A stretch of 32,547 bases of DNA from Gastranaerophilus sp045639085 (GCA_045639085.1 JAZUCM010000089.1:1-32547); one strand, 5' to 3'; positions 7,748 through 15,632 are shown, numbered from the stretch's first letter. The notes: generated by a model from the letters alone, not told the origin. Numbers and translations: made by a program.

Positions 7748-8052
7748 TGAGTAAGAATACTAACATCGAAAAATTATACGGAATCATCAAAAAACCGTTA
7801 ATTACTGAAAAATCAATGATGGCTACAACTTTGGGCCAATATACTTTTGAAGTGCAAAAAGATGCAACAAAAATCGAAATTGCACAAGCTGTTGAACTAG
7901 CTTTCCCAGGAAGAAAAGTTACTAATGTAAGAACAGTTTATATGCCTTCTCATTCCAAAAGAATGGGCTTGAAACAAGGCAGAACTGATTCAAGCAAAAA
8001 AGCTATCGTAACAATCGAAGGCGATCCAATCGAAGAAATCGTTGGAGTTTAG
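7747..8052 (+). CDS. rplW: 50S ribosomal protein L23
   Basis: L23 sits at the tunnel exit and docks trigger factor and SRP. The 101 residues contain IIKKPLITEKSMM near the start and EVQKDATKIEIAQAVELAF, both standard for L23. The start overlaps the stop of rplD by one base. A 266-bp spacer with purine-rich AGCGA-type low-complexity sequence follows. Confidence 0.97.
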   Translation: MSKNTNIEKLYGIIKKPLITEKSMMATTLGQYTFEVQKDATKIEIAQAVELAFPGRKVTNVRTVYMPSHSKRMGLKQGRTDSSKKAIVTIEGDPIEEIVGV

Positions 8053-8318
8053 CGAAATTTTGTGTAGGCTGAAGCGAGTGCAACGAGCGGAACGCCGAAG
8101 TAGCGAGGACAACAGCGAATGACAGCGATAGCGAAATGAGCAACTTGTCCGAGTGGAACAATAATTTCGAATAGGCGTAAGCCGGTGTCGGTTAGTACCG
8201 GCGAAAAGAGAAATTTGTCGATGGGATGTAATAATCCATGACATTTAAAAACAAAAATCATAATGGGGCGCAACCGATAAATGCGCATTAGTAAAGCCAA
8301 AACAAAGGAGAAATTAAA
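8053..8318 (+). other. Low-complexity structured spacer between rplW and rplB
   Basis: No gene is seen in these 266 bp. The first 110 bp are rich in GCGA/GAGC words, unlike the AT-rich surroundings. At 8181-8202 GCCGGT pairs with ACCGGC. The word GCCGGTGTCGGTT (8181-8193) recurs with one change at 9544-9556 in the rpsS-rplV spacer, suggesting a related element in both gaps. Confidence 0.4.
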
Positions 8319-9146
8319 ATGGCAATTCGTATAATAAATCCAACTTCACCTGGTCAAAGAGGAATGTCTAAGAGTGACTTCGCTGAAGTAACAACTTCAA
8401 CTCCTGAGAAATCACTTTTGTCAAAACTTAAAAAGACTTCAGGTAGAAATAATACAGGTAGAATCACTTGCCGTCATAAAGGTGGCGGTGTAAAAAGAGC
8501 ATACCGTATAATTGACTTCAAACGTGACAAATTTGGCGTACCGGGAACAGTTAAAACTGTTGAGTACGATCCAAATAGAAACGTTAGAATTTCATTGGTA
8601 TTCTACGCTGATGGTGAAAAAAGATATATCTTAACTCCGGAAGGTTTGAACGTTGGCGATGTAATCGTTAGCGGTCCTGAAGCCCCGGTTCAAACAGGTA
8701 ACGCTTTACCGCTCGAGTTGATTCCGTTGGGTTCTGTTGTTCACAACGTTGAACTTAGAGCTGGTAGAGGTGGTATTCTTGTTAGAGCAGCAGGAAATTC
8801 TGCTCAAGTAATGGCTAAAGAAGGCGATTATGTAACTATTAAATTACCTTCAGGCGAAATGAGAATGGTAAGAAAAGAATGTATGGCTACTATCGGTGTG
8901 TTAGGTAACCACGAATTCAAAAACTTGTCAATCGGTAAAGCCGGAAGAAAACGTTACATGGGCATCCGTCCGACTGTACGTGGTGTTACGATGAACCCTT
9001 GCGATCACCCTCACGGTGGTGGTGAAGGTAAAACCGGTCCTGGTGGACACCCTAAAACACCTTGGGGTAAACCGGCTCTTGGTTTCAAAACTCGTAAGAA
9101 AGGCAAAGCGTCTGATAAATTAATCGTAAGAAGACGTAAAAAGTAG
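8319..9146 (+). CDS. rplB: 50S ribosomal protein L2
   Basis: Required for subunit association and peptidyl-transferase assembly. The 275-aa length is normal. Diagnostic stretches are GRITCRHKGGGVKRAYRIID near residue 48 and the highly conserved C-terminal NPCDHPHGGGEGKTGPGGHP, which contains the histidine important for activity. The RBS AAAGGAGA lies seven bases before ATG. A 10-bp hairpin follows in the gap to rpsS. Confidence 0.98.
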   Translation: MAIRIINPTSPGQRGMSKSDFAEVTTSTPEKSLLSKLKKTSGRNNTGRITCRHKGGGVKRAYRIIDFKRDKFGVPGTVKTVEYDPNRNVRISLVFYADGEKRYILTPEGLNVGDVIVSGPEAPVQTGNALPLELIPLGSVVHNVELRAGRGGILVRAAGNSAQVMAKEGDYVTIKLPSGEMRMVRKECMATIGVLGNHEFKNLSIGKAGRKRYMGIRPTVRGVTMNPCDHPHGGGEGKTGPGGHPKTPWGKPALGFKTRKKGKASDKLIVRRRKK

Positions 9147-9167
9147 GACGCAACTTACAGATAATTA

Positions 9168-9202
9168 AATAGGGCTTTTATGCCAAACATTTAAGCCCTA
9201 TT
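9168..9202 (+). promoter_or_regulatory. Hairpin in the rplB-rpsS gap
   Basis: AATAGGGCTT (9168-9177) pairs perfectly with AAGCCCTATT (9193-9202) around a 15-nt loop. It is followed by CCAAAAC rather than a T-run, so it is not a standard terminator. It may protect or process the mRNA, or attenuate transcription within the operon. Confidence 0.55.
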
Positions 9203-9242
9203 CCAAAACAATTAATCAAACAAAATCATAAAGGAGAAATTA

Positions 9243-9521
9243 ATGGCACGTTCATTAAAAAAAGGTCCATACGTAGAAGAAGCTCTACAAAAGAAAATCG
9301 AAAAAATGAATGCTAATTCAGAACATAAGGTGATTAAAACATGGTCAAGAGCATCAATGATTATTCCTGATATGTTGGGTCACACTATCGCTGTTCACAA
9401 CGGTAAAACTCACGTTCCGGTTTATGTAACAGAGCAAATGATTGGGCACAAATTAGGTGAATTCGCACCAACAAGATTGTACAAAGGTCACGCAGGCGCT
9501 GATAAAGCAAAAAGAAAGTAG
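9243..9521 (+). CDS. rpsS: 30S ribosomal protein S19
   Basis: S19 forms a complex with S13 in the 30S head near the A and P sites. The 92-residue sequence starts ARSLKKGPYVEEAL and includes TWSRASMIIPDMLGHTIAVH and VTEQMIGHKLGEFAPTR, all characteristic. AAGGAG precedes the start. The spacer behind it (9522-9642) is GC-richer and contains a TTCGC-GAGA-GCGAA hairpin. Confidence 0.97.
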   Translation: MARSLKKGPYVEEALQKKIEKMNANSEHKVIKTWSRASMIIPDMLGHTIAVHNGKTHVPVYVTEQMIGHKLGEFAPTRLYKGHAGADKAKRK

Positions 9522-9642
9522 CGCGAGCGAGCTGAGGACGCAGGCTGGTGTCGGTTCGCGAGAGCGAAACGAGTTGAGCCGAAGACCCGTTACTACAGCA
9601 ATCAAACGAATTACAGTAGTGAAAAACTAAAAGGAAAGAAAA
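9522..9642 (+). other. Structured spacer between rpsS and rplV
   Basis: A 121-bp noncoding gap rich in GCGAG-type words, with a GNRA-capped hairpin at 9555-9568 (TTCGC, loop GAGA, GCGAA). It contains GCTGGTGTCGGTT (9544-9556), almost identical to 8181-8193 in the rplW-rplB gap. Function unknown. Confidence 0.4.
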
Positions 9643-9981
9643 ATGGAAGCTAAAGCAAGACAAACTGATATAAAAATGACAGCAAGAAAACTTCGCAGAG
9701 TAATCAACGAAGTTAGAGGTAAAGCTGTTAAAGAAGCTCAAGATATGTTGCGTTTTATGCCTTACTTCGCTGCAAGAGTGGTTGAAAAAAACTTGAAAGC
9801 TGCTGTTGCAAACGCTAGAGAAAAGTATGGTGTAGCACCTGAAGCTTTGAGAATTTCTGAAATTTTTGCAGATGAAAGCGTTACATACAAAAGAGCAAGA
9901 ACAAGAGCGCAAGGTCGTATGTATTCAAGACTAAAACGCACTTCTCACCTTACATTAGTAGTTAGTGATACAAAAAAATAA
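9643..9981 (+). CDS. rplV: 50S ribosomal protein L22
   Basis: L22 contributes the long beta-hairpin that narrows the exit tunnel. The 112-aa sequence has MTARKLRRVINEVRGKAVKEA at the N-terminus and the C-terminal basic hairpin segment YKRARTRAQGRMYSRLKRTSHL, both typical. AAGGAAAG upstream supports the ATG. It is followed after 11 bp by rpsC, one of the few tight junctions in this operon. Confidence 0.97.
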   Translation: MEAKARQTDIKMTARKLRRVINEVRGKAVKEAQDMLRFMPYFAARVVEKNLKAAVANAREKYGVAPEALRISEIFADESVTYKRARTRAQGRMYSRLKRTSHLTLVVSDTKK

Positions 9982-9992
9982 AGGTAATAAAA

Positions 9993-10733
9993 ATGGGACA
10001 AAAAACACATCCAACCGGATTTAGAGTAGGTATAATTCAACCTTGGGCAAGCACTTGGTTTGCTAAAATCAGAGATTACGGTGCATTTGTTGCAGAAGAT
10101 GCGAAAATTAGAAAATTCGTTAAGAAGAAACTATATGCAGCCGGCGTTTCTAAAATTTTAATCGCTAGAAAAGCTCAAAATATCACAGTTACCGTTGTTA
10201 CAGCGAAACCTGGTATTGTTGTTGGCCGTGGCGGACAAGGTATTGAAGAATTGAAACAAGCTGTTTCAAAACATATTGGTAAAGCAGTTGTTATCAACGT
10301 TGTTGAAGTTGCAAGAATTGATGCAGACGCTCAATTGGTTGCAGAATCAATCGCTCAACAATTGGAAAAACGTGTAGCGTTCAGACGCGCAATGAAACAA
10401 GCAATGCAAAGAACAATGAGATCAGGCGTTCAAGGTATCAAAATCATGGTATCAGGACGTTTGGGCGGTGCTGAAATCGCTCGTTCAGAATGGGCTAAAG
10501 AAGGAAGAATTCCTCTTCAAACTCTTAGAGCAGACGTGGATTACGGTTTCACCGAAGCTGATACCATTATGGGTAAAATTGGCGTTAAAGTTTGGATCTT
10601 CAAAGGCAACTTGATGCCTGGTGAAAAAGCTGATATGAACATTAAAGCTAAAAACGGCAAAGAAAACAACAACGCTGAAAGAGGACAAAGACGTCCTAGA
10701 AGAAACAACAAAGCAGTAGAATCTGCTGAGTAA
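9993..10733 (+). CDS. rpsC: 30S ribosomal protein S3
   Basis: S3 forms part of the mRNA entry tunnel helicase. It starts GQKTHPTGFRVGIIQPW, has a type II KH domain with GIVVGRGGQGIEELK around residues 74-88, and the C-domain motif GIKIMVSGRLGGAEIAR. At 246 aa it carries a basic, Asn/Arg-rich C-terminal tail beyond the usual fold, a common feature of lineage variants. AAAGG lies upstream of the start. Confidence 0.97.
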   Translation: MGQKTHPTGFRVGIIQPWASTWFAKIRDYGAFVAEDAKIRKFVKKKLYAAGVSKILIARKAQNITVTVVTAKPGIVVGRGGQGIEELKQAVSKHIGKAVVINVVEVARIDADAQLVAESIAQQLEKRVAFRRAMKQAMQRTMRSGVQGIKIMVSGRLGGAEIARSEWAKEGRIPLQTLRADVDYGFTEADTIMGKIGVKVWIFKGNLMPGEKADMNIKAKNGKENNNAERGQRRPRRNNKAVESAE

Positions 10734-10817
10734 TTAGATAAATTTCTTAATAAAACTGAAGTTTATTGCAAAAAAAAATAATTACAGGTATTAAAATAAA
10801 TAACAGGAGCAAATATA

Positions 10818-11231
10818 ATGTTACAGCCTAAAAAAACTAAATACCGCAAAATGATGAAAGGCAGAATGAAAGGTACTGAAACAAGAGGTACTCAGTTCGA
10901 ATTCGGTAGATACGCTCTAAAAGCAGTTGAACCGGGTTGGATCACAAGCCGTCAAATCGAGGCTGCACGTCGGGCAATGGGTCGTGAAATCAAACGTGGT
11001 GGTAATGTATGGATTAAAATATTCCCTGATAAACCGATTACTGCAAAACCGGCAGAAACTCGTATGGGTTCCGGTAAAGGTAATTTGGAATATTGGGTAG
11101 CAGTAGTAAAACCAAACAGATTACTTTTTGAACTAGATTATTTTGATAGAAATACAGCAGTTCACGCTCTTGAACTTGCTGCACAGAAGTTGCCTATTAA
11201 AGTAAAAGTTGTTGAAAAAGAACAAGTATAA
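10818..11231 (+). CDS. rplP: 50S ribosomal protein L16
   Basis: L16 organises the A-site and the binding of L27 on the large subunit. The 137 residues begin MLQPKKTKYRKMMKGRMKG and include GWITSRQIEAARRAMGREIKR and the RMGSGKGNLEYWVAVVKP loop, which identify the family securely. A CAGGAG ribosome-binding site precedes the ATG. rpmC follows 14 bp later. Confidence 0.97.
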   Translation: MLQPKKTKYRKMMKGRMKGTETRGTQFEFGRYALKAVEPGWITSRQIEAARRAMGREIKRGGNVWIKIFPDKPITAKPAETRMGSGKGNLEYWVAVVKPNRLLFELDYFDRNTAVHALELAAQKLPIKVKVVEKEQV

Positions 11232-11245
11232 AGGAAACAATAGAT

Positions 11246-11458
11246 ATGAAATTAAACGAAATGAGAGAAAAATCAATTGAAGAATTGCAAAATGCTATTG
11301 TTGATTGGAAAAAAGATTTGTTCAACTACAAACTTCAATTAGCAACTCATAAACTTGAAAACACAGCATTAATTGCAAAAACTAAAAGATTGATAGCACA
11401 AGCTAAAACAATTATTAGCGAAAAGGCTTCAAAAGAAGCGGAGGTAACAAATGCCTAA
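11246..11458 (+). CDS. rpmC: 50S ribosomal protein L29
   Basis: A small two-helix protein at the tunnel exit beside L23. The 70 residues show EMREKSIEELQNAIVDWKKDL followed by a second helix, the standard layout. AAGGAAAC lies upstream. The last eight bases overlap the start of rpsQ, indicating coupled translation. Confidence 0.93.
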   Translation: MKLNEMREKSIEELQNAIVDWKKDLFNYKLQLATHKLENTALIAKTKRLIAQAKTIISEKASKEAEVTNA

Positions 11459-11696
11459 AAAAGAAAGACAAGGTATCGTAATCAGTAATAAAATGGACAA
11501 GACTGTAGTTGTAAAAGTTGCAAGCTACGATCCGCATCCAAAATACAAAAAGATTATCGAATCAAATAAAAACTACAAAGCGCACGATGAAAATAACATC
11601 TGCAACGAAGGCGATATCGTTAGAATCGTTGAAACAAGACCGATTTCTAGCGGCAAATGCTGGACAGTAGCGGAAGTTGTTGAAAAAGCACGTTAA
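11451..11696 (+). CDS. rpsQ: 30S ribosomal protein S17
   Basis: Primary binder of the 16S rRNA 5' domain. The 81-aa OB-fold protein shows RQGIVISNKMDKTVVVKV, the DPHPKYKKI motif and the C-terminal GDIVRIVETRPISSGKCW stretch. The start overlaps the rpmC stop by 8 bp and has GGAGG upstream within rpmC. A 140-bp spacer follows. Confidence 0.96.
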   Translation: MPKKERQGIVISNKMDKTVVVKVASYDPHPKYKKIIESNKNYKAHDENNICNEGDIVRIVETRPISSGKCWTVAEVVEKAR

Positions 11697-11772
11697 TTCA
11701 TTAAGAACTTTTTTATGTTTGGAAGTAACGTGGCCTGAATTGGTTTCAGGACCTCCGTAGAAAGAAAAAGTC

Positions 11773-11800
11773 AGCAACATTATTTCGATAATGCGCTGCT
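11773..11800 (+). promoter_or_regulatory. Hairpin in the rpsQ-rplN gap
   Basis: CATTAT (11778-11783), loop TTCG, ATAATG (11788-11793), extended by AGCA (11773-11776) with TGCT (11797-11800) across a small internal loop. The same CATTAT/ATAATG stem occurs in the rpsJ-rplC gap at 6080-6095. A second stem, CCTGAA/TTCAGG, lies upstream in the same gap. Confidence 0.45.
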
Positions 11801-11836
11801 TAGAGGAAATATTCTTTAAAATAAAGGAAATTAAAA

Positions 11837-12205
11837 ATGATACAACAAGAAACAAGACTAGAAGTAGCAGATAATACAGGTGCAAAAGAACTTCTTTGTA
11901 TTAGAGTACTTGGTAGTTCTAATAAAAAATTCGGATACGTTGGCGACCAAATCGTTGCTACCGTAAAAGATGCAACACCTAACCAAGCTGTTAAAAAAGG
12001 TGAAGTTGTTAAGGCTGTTATCGTTAGAACAAAACACGATATCAAACGTAACGACGGATCTGTAATCAGATTTGATGAAAACGCAGCTGTTATCATCAAC
12101 AAAGACGGTAACCCACGTGGAACTCGTGTTTTCGGACCGGTTGCTCGTGAACTTCGTGACAAAGGCTATATGAAAATAGTTTCTTTGGCTCCGGAAGTAA
12201 TTTAA
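11837..12205 (+). CDS. rplN: 50S ribosomal protein L14
   Basis: Forms inter-subunit bridges and contacts L19. The 122-aa length is exact for the family. It begins MIQQETRLEVADNTGAKELL and holds the conserved GNPRGTRVFGPVARELR segment. AAAGGAAA precedes the start. The stop codon lies inside a short array of the degenerate 8-bp repeat family found elsewhere in the window. Confidence 0.97.
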   Translation: MIQQETRLEVADNTGAKELLCIRVLGSSNKKFGYVGDQIVATVKDATPNQAVKKGEVVKAVIVRTKHDIKRNDGSVIRFDENAAVIINKDGNPRGTRVFGPVARELRDKGYMKIVSLAPEVI

Positions 12206-12232
12206 CAAGGCGTTAAGGCGATAAAGCGAAAG
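12201..12232 (+). repeat. Degenerate 8-bp repeat array overlapping the rplN stop
   Basis: The register reads TTTAACAA, GGCGTTAA, GGCGATAA, AGCGAAAG. The two middle units match the arrays at 5113-5176 and 5239-5270. The array begins inside the last codons of rplN, so it has grown or been inserted right at the end of a gene in the ribosomal operon. Confidence 0.55.
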
Positions 12233-12291
12233 TTCATATACGTTTTTGTTGGCTTGATGTTTTAGAACCTTAATATAAATGGAGAAAAACA

Positions 12292-12630
12292 ATGACAGAT
12301 AAAACTAAAAAAAGCGTGCATGTAAAAAGCGGTGACAGAGTTGTCGTTACAGCAGGCAAAGATAAAGGAAAAATCGGTAACGTAAAAAAAGTTGACCCTT
12401 CAAAAGGCAAAGTTGTTGTTGAAGGCGCTAACATGGTTACAAAAGCTCAAAAGCCTCAACCAATGGCAGGCATCCAAGGCGGATTAATCAAAATGGAAGC
12501 TCCACTTGATTCTTCTAACGTAATGGTTGTTTGCCCGGCTTGCGAAAAACCGACAAGGATCAAACACGACGTCGTTGACGGAAAAAAAGTTCGTGTTTGT
12601 AAAAAATGTGGTGAACAGTTGGATGCTTAA
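12292..12630 (+). CDS. rplX: 50S ribosomal protein L24 with C-terminal zinc-ribbon-like motif
   Basis: An assembly-initiator protein with an N-terminal KOW motif (SGDRVVVTAGKDKGKIGNVK, residues 13-32) and GGLIKMEAPLDSSNVM in the middle. The C-terminal part carries CPAC and CKKC pairs, a four-cysteine ribbon found in a subset of bacterial L24 proteins. The 112-aa length is normal. GGAG lies eight bases upstream of the ATG. Confidence 0.96.
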   Translation: MTDKTKKSVHVKSGDRVVVTAGKDKGKIGNVKKVDPSKGKVVVEGANMVTKAQKPQPMAGIQGGLIKMEAPLDSSNVMVVCPACEKPTRIKHDVVDGKKVRVCKKCGEQLDA

Positions 12631-12721
12631 TATTACTTACAAATTCTTTACTTTATATTTTTAAGGTTTAGAATATAAGTAGGTAGATGTGAAACATCCG
12701 AAATTTAAAGGAAAAACAAAA

Positions 12722-13276
12722 ATGACAGTAACTAAAAGTTTAAGAACAAAATATCAAGAAGAAGTAAAAAAAGCGATGATGGAGAAATTTGGTTACACAA
12801 ACGTACACCAAGTTCCTGCACTACACAAAATTGTTTTGAACATGGGTGTTGGTGAAGCTTCTCACAACTCAAAGATTGCTGAAACAATCGAGGCTCAATT
12901 GACTAAGATTGCCGGTCAAAAAGCGGTTGTTACAAAAGCTAAAAAATCAATCGCGTCTTATAAATTAAGAGAAGGTATGCCTGTTGGTGCTATGGTCACA
13001 CTTCGTGGCGAAAGAATGTATGATTTCTTGCAAAAGTTAATCAGCGTTGTTCTTCCACGTATTCGTGACTTCCGTGGTATCAGCGCAAAGAGTTTCGATG
13101 GTCGTGGAAACTACACTCTTGGCTTGAAGGAACAAGCATTGTTCCCAGAAATCACTTATGAAGAAGTTGATTTGGTAAAAGGTATGAACGTATCAATTAT
13201 CACAACTGCAAATACAGATGATGAAGCAAGAGAATTACTAAGATTATTAGGTATGCCGTTCAAAGGCTTAAAATAA
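12722..13276 (+). CDS. rplE: 50S ribosomal protein L5
   Basis: Binds 5S rRNA and contacts S13 across the subunit bridge. Diagnostic stretches are LHKIVLNMGVGEASHNSK, a TKAKKSIASYKLREGMPVGA segment and RIRDFRGISAKSFDGRGNY. I chose the ATG at 12722 (184 aa, TVTKSLRTKYQEEV...) because AAAGGA lies nine bases upstream. The frame is open further back to a GTG at 12689, but that start has no ribosome-binding site and would add 11 residues. Confidence 0.95.
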   Translation: MTVTKSLRTKYQEEVKKAMMEKFGYTNVHQVPALHKIVLNMGVGEASHNSKIAETIEAQLTKIAGQKAVVTKAKKSIASYKLREGMPVGAMVTLRGERMYDFLQKLISVVLPRIRDFRGISAKSFDGRGNYTLGLKEQALFPEITYEEVDLVKGMNVSIITTANTDDEARELLRLLGMPFKGLK

Positions 13277-13289
13277 AAAGGAGAAATTC

Positions 13290-13496
13290 ATGGCTAAGAA
13301 AGCGATGATGGATAAAGAACTTAAAAGAGAAGCCCTAGTTGCTCAAGGAAAATACCCAAGAGTAAGACTTCACAACAGATGCTCAATCTGCGGCCGTCCA
13401 CACGGTTTTCACAGAGACTTTGGTCTTTGCAGAATCTGCTTGAGAAAAATGGCTCACCAAGGTCTACTTCCAGGCGTTACCAAAGCAAGCTGGTAG
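13290..13496 (+). CDS. rpsN: 30S ribosomal protein S14, zinc-binding (type Z)
   Basis: A late 30S head protein. The 68-aa chain has C31-x2-C34 and C47-x2-C50 around GRPHGFHRDFGL, the zinc ribbon that defines the short type. AAAGGAGA precedes the start. It is the last gene of this operon: a terminator follows within 60 bp, whereas in most bacteria S8, L6, L18, S5 and SecY come next. Confidence 0.96.
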   Translation: MAKKAMMDKELKREALVAQGKYPRVRLHNRCSICGRPHGFHRDFGLCRICLRKMAHQGLLPGVTKASW

Positions 13497-13522
13497 TTCT
13501 TTGTATAAAATTAAAAGCTTAG

Positions 13523-13555
13523 AGACTGACTTACGTTTTCGCAAGTCAGTCTTTT
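13523..13555 (+). terminator. Terminator ending the ribosomal operon
   Basis: AGACTGACTT (13523-13532) pairs perfectly with AAGTCAGTCT (13543-13552), with a 10-nt loop and TTT following. It lies just after rpsN and marks the end of the transcript. Confidence 0.85.
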
Positions 13556-13658
13556 GTGTTAATTTCTGTAAAAATTTTTCTGTTGTATTGGCAAAAATTT
13601 TTTTTAGGTGTTTTTGATATGTGCGTAGATTTGTAATTTTGCGAAAGGACTTAAAAAT

Positions 13659-14084
13659 ATGAAAATATATAATCAACCTCAAACATCATTTGGAATGGCG
13701 TGGAAGTTTGGTCGCGGCGGAGCTGAGCGTATGGCAATGGCGTTCAAAGATGAGCCGGAGGCCGCTAAAAACATTGTGAAAAGTGTTCAAGCGTTGAAGA
13801 ATGTCGATGTTGTGGTCGATTGGCGCAGTGTTGAAGTTAAACCAAATAGGTACAAAGAACTTTTAACTCCGTTTTTGCAAGAGCAAGAAAAGTCTTGTAC
13901 TAGTGCACGATACGATAAACTCGCTAAGCTACATGGTACAGCGGAGCAGGCTAAAATGGAGAGTCAGGAACCGTTTTTTACCGCAGAGCTTAGAGCAAAG
14001 GCTATTCAGGCTGAAATTGATAGCTATGATAAAACCATTGCACCGTTGGTAAGAGATTTGGAAGATCTGGGTCAAAACATTTAG
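13659..14084 (+). CDS. Hypothetical protein, small and charged
   Basis: I do not recognise the family. The 141-aa protein starts MKIYNQPQTSFGMAWKFGRG; an N-terminus of polar residues ending in SFG is common among uncharacterised proteins I associate with this lineage. The rest is mostly helical and charged, with no membrane segment or signal peptide and one cysteine. AAAGGA lies ten bases upstream of the ATG. It stands alone between the ribosomal operon terminator and the coiled-coil gene. Confidence 0.7.
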   Translation: MKIYNQPQTSFGMAWKFGRGGAERMAMAFKDEPEAAKNIVKSVQALKNVDVVVDWRSVEVKPNRYKELLTPFLQEQEKSCTSARYDKLAKLHGTAEQAKMESQEPFFTAELRAKAIQAEIDSYDKTIAPLVRDLEDLGQNI

Positions 14085-14199
14085 GTGCGGTGTTGTTGCT
14101 AACAATTTATTTTTGCTTTGCAGTAATGTAAACATTTGTAAATCAGGCGAAATTTGGCTAAAACCTTCTTCTGACGTGGTTTTGTAGGCATGTTGCTTT

Positions 14200-14230
14200 T
14201 GACTGACGCAATTTTTCTGTTGATATATTC
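14200..14230 (+). promoter_or_regulatory. Putative promoter of the coiled-coil gene
   Basis: TTGACT (14200-14205) and an extended -10, TGATATATT, with TATATT at 14225-14230. The 19-bp spacer is long, but the TG extension can compensate. Confidence 0.4.
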
Positions 14231-14271
14231 TTTATATATATAAGAGAGATTTTAATTTTTGAGAGCAGAAA

Positions 14272-15558
14272 ATGGCAGTTAAGAGTTATCAGCAGGCACC
14301 GAGATATGATGTAAATTTTAAGCCTTTGCAAGCGAAAACAGCAGGCAAAACTCTTCGTGTGTCTTCAGAAGTACAGACTTTTGGAACTCTTGCTACCAGA
14401 AGAGTTGCCACTCCTGTTCGTCCATTGACTAATGAACAAGTCAAAAAATTGGAAACTGAGTACGGTACAAATAAATATGACCTAGCTATGCAAGTTCTTG
14501 GTCAAACTGGTTCAACGGTATCAACTGTTTCTGGGTTGTTCGGTGCAAATTCTTCTAAGGAATTTAATGCGACTGCTAAGACTACTAATTCTGAAAAAAT
14601 TCTCTCTAACATAAATAATGCGGAAAATTATAGCCAATTGAAGGCTGCAAAAGCTGAATTAGAGGTTGGCAAGACTGAATTGACAGCCGATTATAACGGC
14701 GATGCTGCTGAATGGATAAGCCAAAAATCTACTGCTAGTTTGGCGGAAATGGGAATTGCGGTGCCGCAACTTAGCCAAATTTCCGGCGAGTTTGAAATGT
14801 ATGAAGATGATATCAAGGCTTTTGATCAAGATAAGGTTAAGTGTCAACAAGTTTCAGATGAGTGTAATACTCAATTACCTGTTATTTCTGCGCAGGCTGC
14901 TGAGAAAAAAGCGGAAGTTAAATCTCTCAAATCTACCATTGTTAACTGCAAATGGCAACTTGCTAAATTAACTGTTTCCGGTTGGTTTTCTAAAAACAAA
15001 GAACAAATTAATGCCAAAAAGGCGGAAATTAAGGCTGAGTTACAAGAAGCTCAAGAAAAAATGAAAACCAAAAAGGCTGAGTATGAAAAATTAAAAGCCA
15101 AAGAAGATGCTTTGAAAGAAGGTGTTAAGGAATCTGCTGCAAAAATGAAAGAAATTGACCAAAAGAAAGAAGAATTAAAGAATTATCATGAGGCGGAAGC
15201 AAAAGTTGTCGATAAAACTTTTGAGATTGCTCAGAATAATGATAAAAAATTGAGCGCCCAAATAACAAAAATGAAGCAAAAACATCAAGAAATTCAGCAA
15301 GCTGCCAAAGATGTTTCTCTTGCTGAAACGGACTCTTCTGATTCAAACAGAAACTCTAAGCTGGAAAAATTGCAAGCTGATTACGAAAAAATTGCCAACG
15401 AAACATCTGCGATTTACGTGGATTTGGGTAATTTGATAAAAGATAATGATGAAAATCTTAATGTAATGAATTCAAGCGGTGCGGTTTATAACATCCAACA
15501 CTATACAGAAGCTCAAAAAATTCTTGAGGAAGGTATAAAGGCTGAGGGTGAGGAATAG
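14272..15558 (+). CDS. Hypothetical coiled-coil protein
   Basis: A 428-aa protein of unknown family. Residues from about 100 to 390 are rich in Lys, Glu, Ala and Gln with heptad-like spacing (for example KKAEVKSLKSTIVNCKWQLA and KKAEYEKLKAKEDALKEGVK), predicting long coiled coils. The first 95 residues are less charged and may be disordered. No signal peptide or membrane helix is visible. A structural or scaffolding role is a guess from composition. The ribosome-binding site is weak (GAGAGCAG). It is not obviously in an operon with its neighbours. Confidence 0.75.
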   Translation: MAVKSYQQAPRYDVNFKPLQAKTAGKTLRVSSEVQTFGTLATRRVATPVRPLTNEQVKKLETEYGTNKYDLAMQVLGQTGSTVSTVSGLFGANSSKEFNATAKTTNSEKILSNINNAENYSQLKAAKAELEVGKTELTADYNGDAAEWISQKSTASLAEMGIAVPQLSQISGEFEMYEDDIKAFDQDKVKCQQVSDECNTQLPVISAQAAEKKAEVKSLKSTIVNCKWQLAKLTVSGWFSKNKEQINAKKAEIKAELQEAQEKMKTKKAEYEKLKAKEDALKEGVKESAAKMKEIDQKKEELKNYHEAEAKVVDKTFEIAQNNDKKLSAQITKMKQKHQEIQQAAKDVSLAETDSSDSNRNSKLEKLQADYEKIANETSAIYVDLGNLIKDNDENLNVMNSSGAVYNIQHYTEAQKILEEGIKAEGEE

Positions 15559-15563
15559 TGTGT

Positions 15564-15582
15564 TCGTTTTCAACGAGTTTTT
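15564..15582 (+). terminator. Weak terminator after the coiled-coil gene
   Basis: TCGTT, loop TTC, AACGA, then GTTTTT. The stem is only 5 bp, so efficiency is doubtful. Confidence 0.35.
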
Positions 15583-15604
15583 AACCTATTAACACGTTCC
15601 CCTC

Positions 15605-15632
15605 TTGACAAACGTAAAAAATACGGTATCAT
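15605..15632 (+). promoter_or_regulatory. Promoter of the prepilin gene
   Basis: TTGACA (15605-15610), a 16-bp spacer, TATCAT (15627-15632). The context CTTGACAAAC matches the promoter of the pilin remnant at 5282-5291. The leader to the start codon is about 150 nt and contains a run of ten G. Confidence 0.5.

Noticed and set aside
7990..8300. Minus-strand open frames in the rplW-rplB gap
   Set aside because: They arise from GCGA-rich low-complexity DNA and have no RBS or recognisable domain.
9385..9912. 175-aa minus-strand open frame opposite rpsS/rplV
   Set aside because: It is antisense to two certain ribosomal genes, Cys/Ser-rich, and without family signals: a shadow frame.
12689..13276. 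GTG start for L5
   Set aside because: No RBS; ATG 12722 has AAAGGA nine bases upstream and gives the normal N-terminus.
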